This document shows positions 54,201 through 55,068 of a stretch of 55,068 nt of DNA, piece by piece. The first letter of the stretch is position 1. Every line of letters begins with the position of its first letter. The stretch is from contig UQKB01000011.1 of NCBI GenBank assembly GCA_900541565.1, forward strand, positions 1 to 55,068, in the 5' to 3' direction. Position numbers and translations under genes: made by a program. Origin of the DNA: an uncultured Oscillospiraceae bacterium. Lineage in GTDB: Bacteria > Bacillota > Clostridia > Oscillospirales > Acutalibacteraceae. The notes beneath the pieces are model-generated. The model ran no database searches and was not told the DNA's origin. It worked only from the letters and a program-made list of their open reading frames with translations.

Positions 54201-54774
54201 CTATTACGTTATGCAACCGGGTAGCAACGGGGAAAATTACCTTTCCTCCATGCCGGTTACAAGCAACCTGCGCACCATTACGGTTATAGCCGGGCAGGGC
54301 GGCACTGTACAGGGCGGCGCCACCGTGTATAACGGTGACAGTGTTACCGTGACGGCTGTACCGGAAAGCGGAAACACCTTTGCCGGATGGAGCGAAAACG
54401 GCGTCTTGGCCAGCACGGCTGCAAGCTACACCTTTTGTGCAACGGCTAATAAAGAACTGACCGCTGCTTTTTCGGCAGAAACTGCTCCAACCAATCCCAC
54501 TACTCCCACCGAACCTTCCCAACCAACCATACCGGTTGCACCGACCAACCCAGCGGGCGGGCAGGCAGATAATACAGAGCCAGGTACGGCAAGCGGAACA
54601 GCAATCAATGGAACAGCAACCAATGGGGCAGCAACCAATGGGGCAGCAACCAGCAACGGTAAAACACCCTTTACAGGCGACGTCACGCCGGTTGGCGCAA
54701 TGGCTTTATTATGCATTGTTTCTGCCGTTACCGTGGCCGCAGTAAGAAACAGAAAAATAAAAAATAAACAATAA
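51211..54774 (+). CDS. surface-anchored subtilisin-family protease
   Basis: 1187 residues with a signal peptide (about 1-30), a propeptide-like region to about 140, and an S8 protease domain. The catalytic residues are Asp181 (VVDTGVDYTHPD), His232 (HGTHCAGEIAA) and Ser594 (GTSMAAPITCGA), with oxyanion Asn329 in AAGNDGK. The 265 residues between Asn329 and Ser594 are about 200 more than in subtilisin, an inserted beta domain. After a short Ig-like part (about 650-730) comes a Kelch-like propeller region (about 750-1020). A GWSENG InlB-like repeat (about 1030-1090) and a Pro/Thr then Asn/Gly/Ala-rich stalk follow. The C-terminus is TPFTGD, a hydrophobic helix and RNRKIKNK, an LPXTG-like sorting signal with Thr and Phe in place of Leu and X. 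AAGGGA precedes the ATG. It may process or release matrix proteins (inference). Confidence 0.9.
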   Translation: MKRYGAFFLALLLSVATLAGGGLFPASSAQTETSPEISQLLTGNYVQGQALILYKSNPHLRAASPLAGLQIEQQWDFNEPVKLRSNNLQSNAFYKTEKIANETEKVALVSKEGITTEQLLTELAQNSAVLLAQPNYIDKPLTNDTYYGSQWSLHDTASGIDTPAVWEGSHTYEENVVAVVDTGVDYTHPDLRDKMWINPGNIGLPGTYGYDFASNDDDPMPDDAPYSYSNSHGTHCAGEIAAQIDNAQGIAGISPNTKIMALKVALPNGGFLTSACIGAYEYIYQAKKAGVNIVAVNNSWGGNELMPVFNYVLDKVGQAGVLSVIAAGNDGKNNDENLYIPANSQSPYAITVAAGTKENTLAGFTCYGKTSVDLAAPGTTMLSTVAKDMYIPVLSEQAGLEKNVYYETFAQPPVYEEGALQIGETLSIIDPVLFTFSGGEYIQKPYDGEFSLTENGYDGTALSLDLSSARDSQAAVKFQMRIKNPYYQSAVPDQTVYASFLTSSLAKDKGGRNNVVVQQIDQNGEYIELGDFVSSGSYQDAWNAPMTALSIDPTDMYIRLEVSISPCADAQRISFDCLGIGFTTGKYGLMSGTSMAAPITCGAVALLSSIYPEESPLEIRARILGGTQPLTDEDTQKVASGGRLDLAKAISDPNPVPDFITLQGNTAVLSGHFMDGASLYIDGTLVTPQSADANEIVFDASPFADDTYHIICLSKNGRAFYLKQFFASSPEKFQAETAMPQTSADGTLLSGGTDLFYIGLQGEFLYRMTKDGWDELPPCPLPATDNMQFVYTDGGIWGISGFTYGAEESTTLVRYDIAANKWEYQDTLIFTWRSSDYSYCSAYNGKLYFFNAGLKDGDVSRQFSVYDPVTKMLENAADFPADAPYSKIVMQQIADKLVVIMPEFAANMEDVYLQPYIFDGSSWTEGKRTEVLSYETAHRLLNTACAASGDKLIFTGVALEGYGSTVAYDPSASVWEGIGYEPLTSDSIFSAAVLGDRYYVMQPGSNGENYLSSMPVTSNLRTITVIAGQGGTVQGGATVYNGDSVTVTAVPESGNTFAGWSENGVLASTAASYTFCATANKELTAAFSAETAPTNPTTPTEPSQPTIPVAPTNPAGGQADNTEPGTASGTAINGTATNGAATNGAATSNGKTPFTGDVTPVGAMALLCIVSAVTVAAVRNRKIKNKQ

Positions 54775-55039
54775 ATCCATACATGGCGGCGAAAGCTTTA
54801 AAGCACTTTTGAGCGATCATACAGGTAATGAACAAACAGCCTGCCTTTTGCGGTTTTTGCAAAGGCGGGCTGTTTGTAGTAAGAGCCGTTTTGCTCTCCC
54901 TGGTTTTCAAACATTTTAAAACAAAATGCCGATATAAACTTATAGCCATACACATCAAAATGCTATATGTTAGATATTTTACAAAATATGATCAAAAATT
55001 GTGCTAAATCATTGTCTATTGTTGTAATATTAATTGTAT
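54775..55039. other. intergenic after the subtilase gene
   Basis: No credible gene. The only structure is the hairpin at 54832-54877; the rest is AT-rich. An open frame on the minus strand across this stretch overlaps the end of the subtilase gene and lacks protein-like composition. Confidence 0.5.
54832..54877 (+). terminator. long hairpin after the subtilase gene
   Basis: ACAAACAGCCTGCCTTTTGC pairs with GCAAAGGCGGGCTGTTTGT over about 19 bp with one G-T pair and one bulge, around a 7-base loop. No T tract follows on either strand, so it is only a probable terminator or mRNA-end stabiliser. Confidence 0.5.
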
Positions 55040-55068
55040 CTGTCTCTTATACACATCTGACGCTGCCG
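55040..55068. other. Nextera transposon adapter (artefact)
   Basis: The last 29 bases begin CTGTCTCTTATACACATCTG and continue GACGCTGCCG after the shared mosaic-end TG. This equals the reverse complement of the Nextera read-1 transposase adapter. It is library DNA, not genome, and should be trimmed. Confidence 0.98.

Noticed and set aside
54728..54958. A 76-codon minus-strand frame with a hydrophobic end
   Set aside because: It overlaps the 3' end of the subtilase gene and the hairpin, with no ribosome site and no recognisable family.

Overview
The window looks like one whole short-read contig from a Gram-positive, probably spore-forming gut Clostridia. It starts inside a 16S rRNA gene and ends in 29 bases of Nextera transposon adapter. 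The 16S segment reads like the Oscillospirales (Clostridium leptum / Acutalibacteraceae-Ruminococcaceae side), judged by eye only. Strong GGAGG-type ribosome sites, near-perfect TTGACA/TATAAT promoters, a LysM-GH18 spore-type hydrolase, a CotH-domain protein and SipW/TasA-type proteins all agree with this. Almost all genes lie on the minus strand; the exceptions are the GH18 hydrolase, apgM and a large subtilase.

Left part (1-16 kb), mostly housekeeping. A 16S gene with two tandem consensus rrn promoters is followed by an operon of a CmpB-type membrane protein, dusB and a transglutaminase-like lipoprotein. Next come the GH18 enzyme, a PadR regulator translationally coupled to an FMN-reductase/SCP2/membrane fusion protein, tRNA-Gln and tRNA-Pro, apgM, an ACT-domain protein with a phenylacetate-CoA ligase homologue, an ASKHA-fold protein of unknown role behind a potassium-channel protein, and a Gx-transporter/NusG-domain-II pair.

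Middle part (16-29 kb). A 10-kb gene encodes a 3343-residue secreted protein with a CotH kinase-like domain inside many Ig-like and carbohydrate-binding-like modules. A 51-codon acidic peptide gene follows it directly. Next are a K+/H+ antiporter gene broken by single-base shifts in two homopolymer tracts, and a short-chain dehydrogenase.

Right part (29-55 kb) is a surface or biofilm matrix island. One half is a complete Wzx/Wzy-type exopolysaccharide operon (42.7 to 29.4 kb): chain-length regulator, tyrosine kinase, priming sugar transferase, GT8, GT4 and GT2 transferases, polymerase, two pyruvyl-transferase-like proteins, two F420-dehydrogenase-beta-like iron-sulfur proteins and a flippase. 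The other half is a protein-fibre operon (50.6 to 43.0 kb): a fibro-slime/CnaB-like protein, a SipW-type signal peptidase and four TasA/SipW-dependent-like proteins, the last with a Pro/Thr stalk and a C-terminal membrane anchor. A surface subtilase faces it across about 600 bp of AT-rich DNA that carries a tandem pair of Spo0A-box-like sites and a CcpA-like site. The layout recalls the eps and tapA-sipW-tasA matrix of Bacillus subtilis, but the two halves are adjacent and the subunits differ. This island is the most likely undescribed system in the window.
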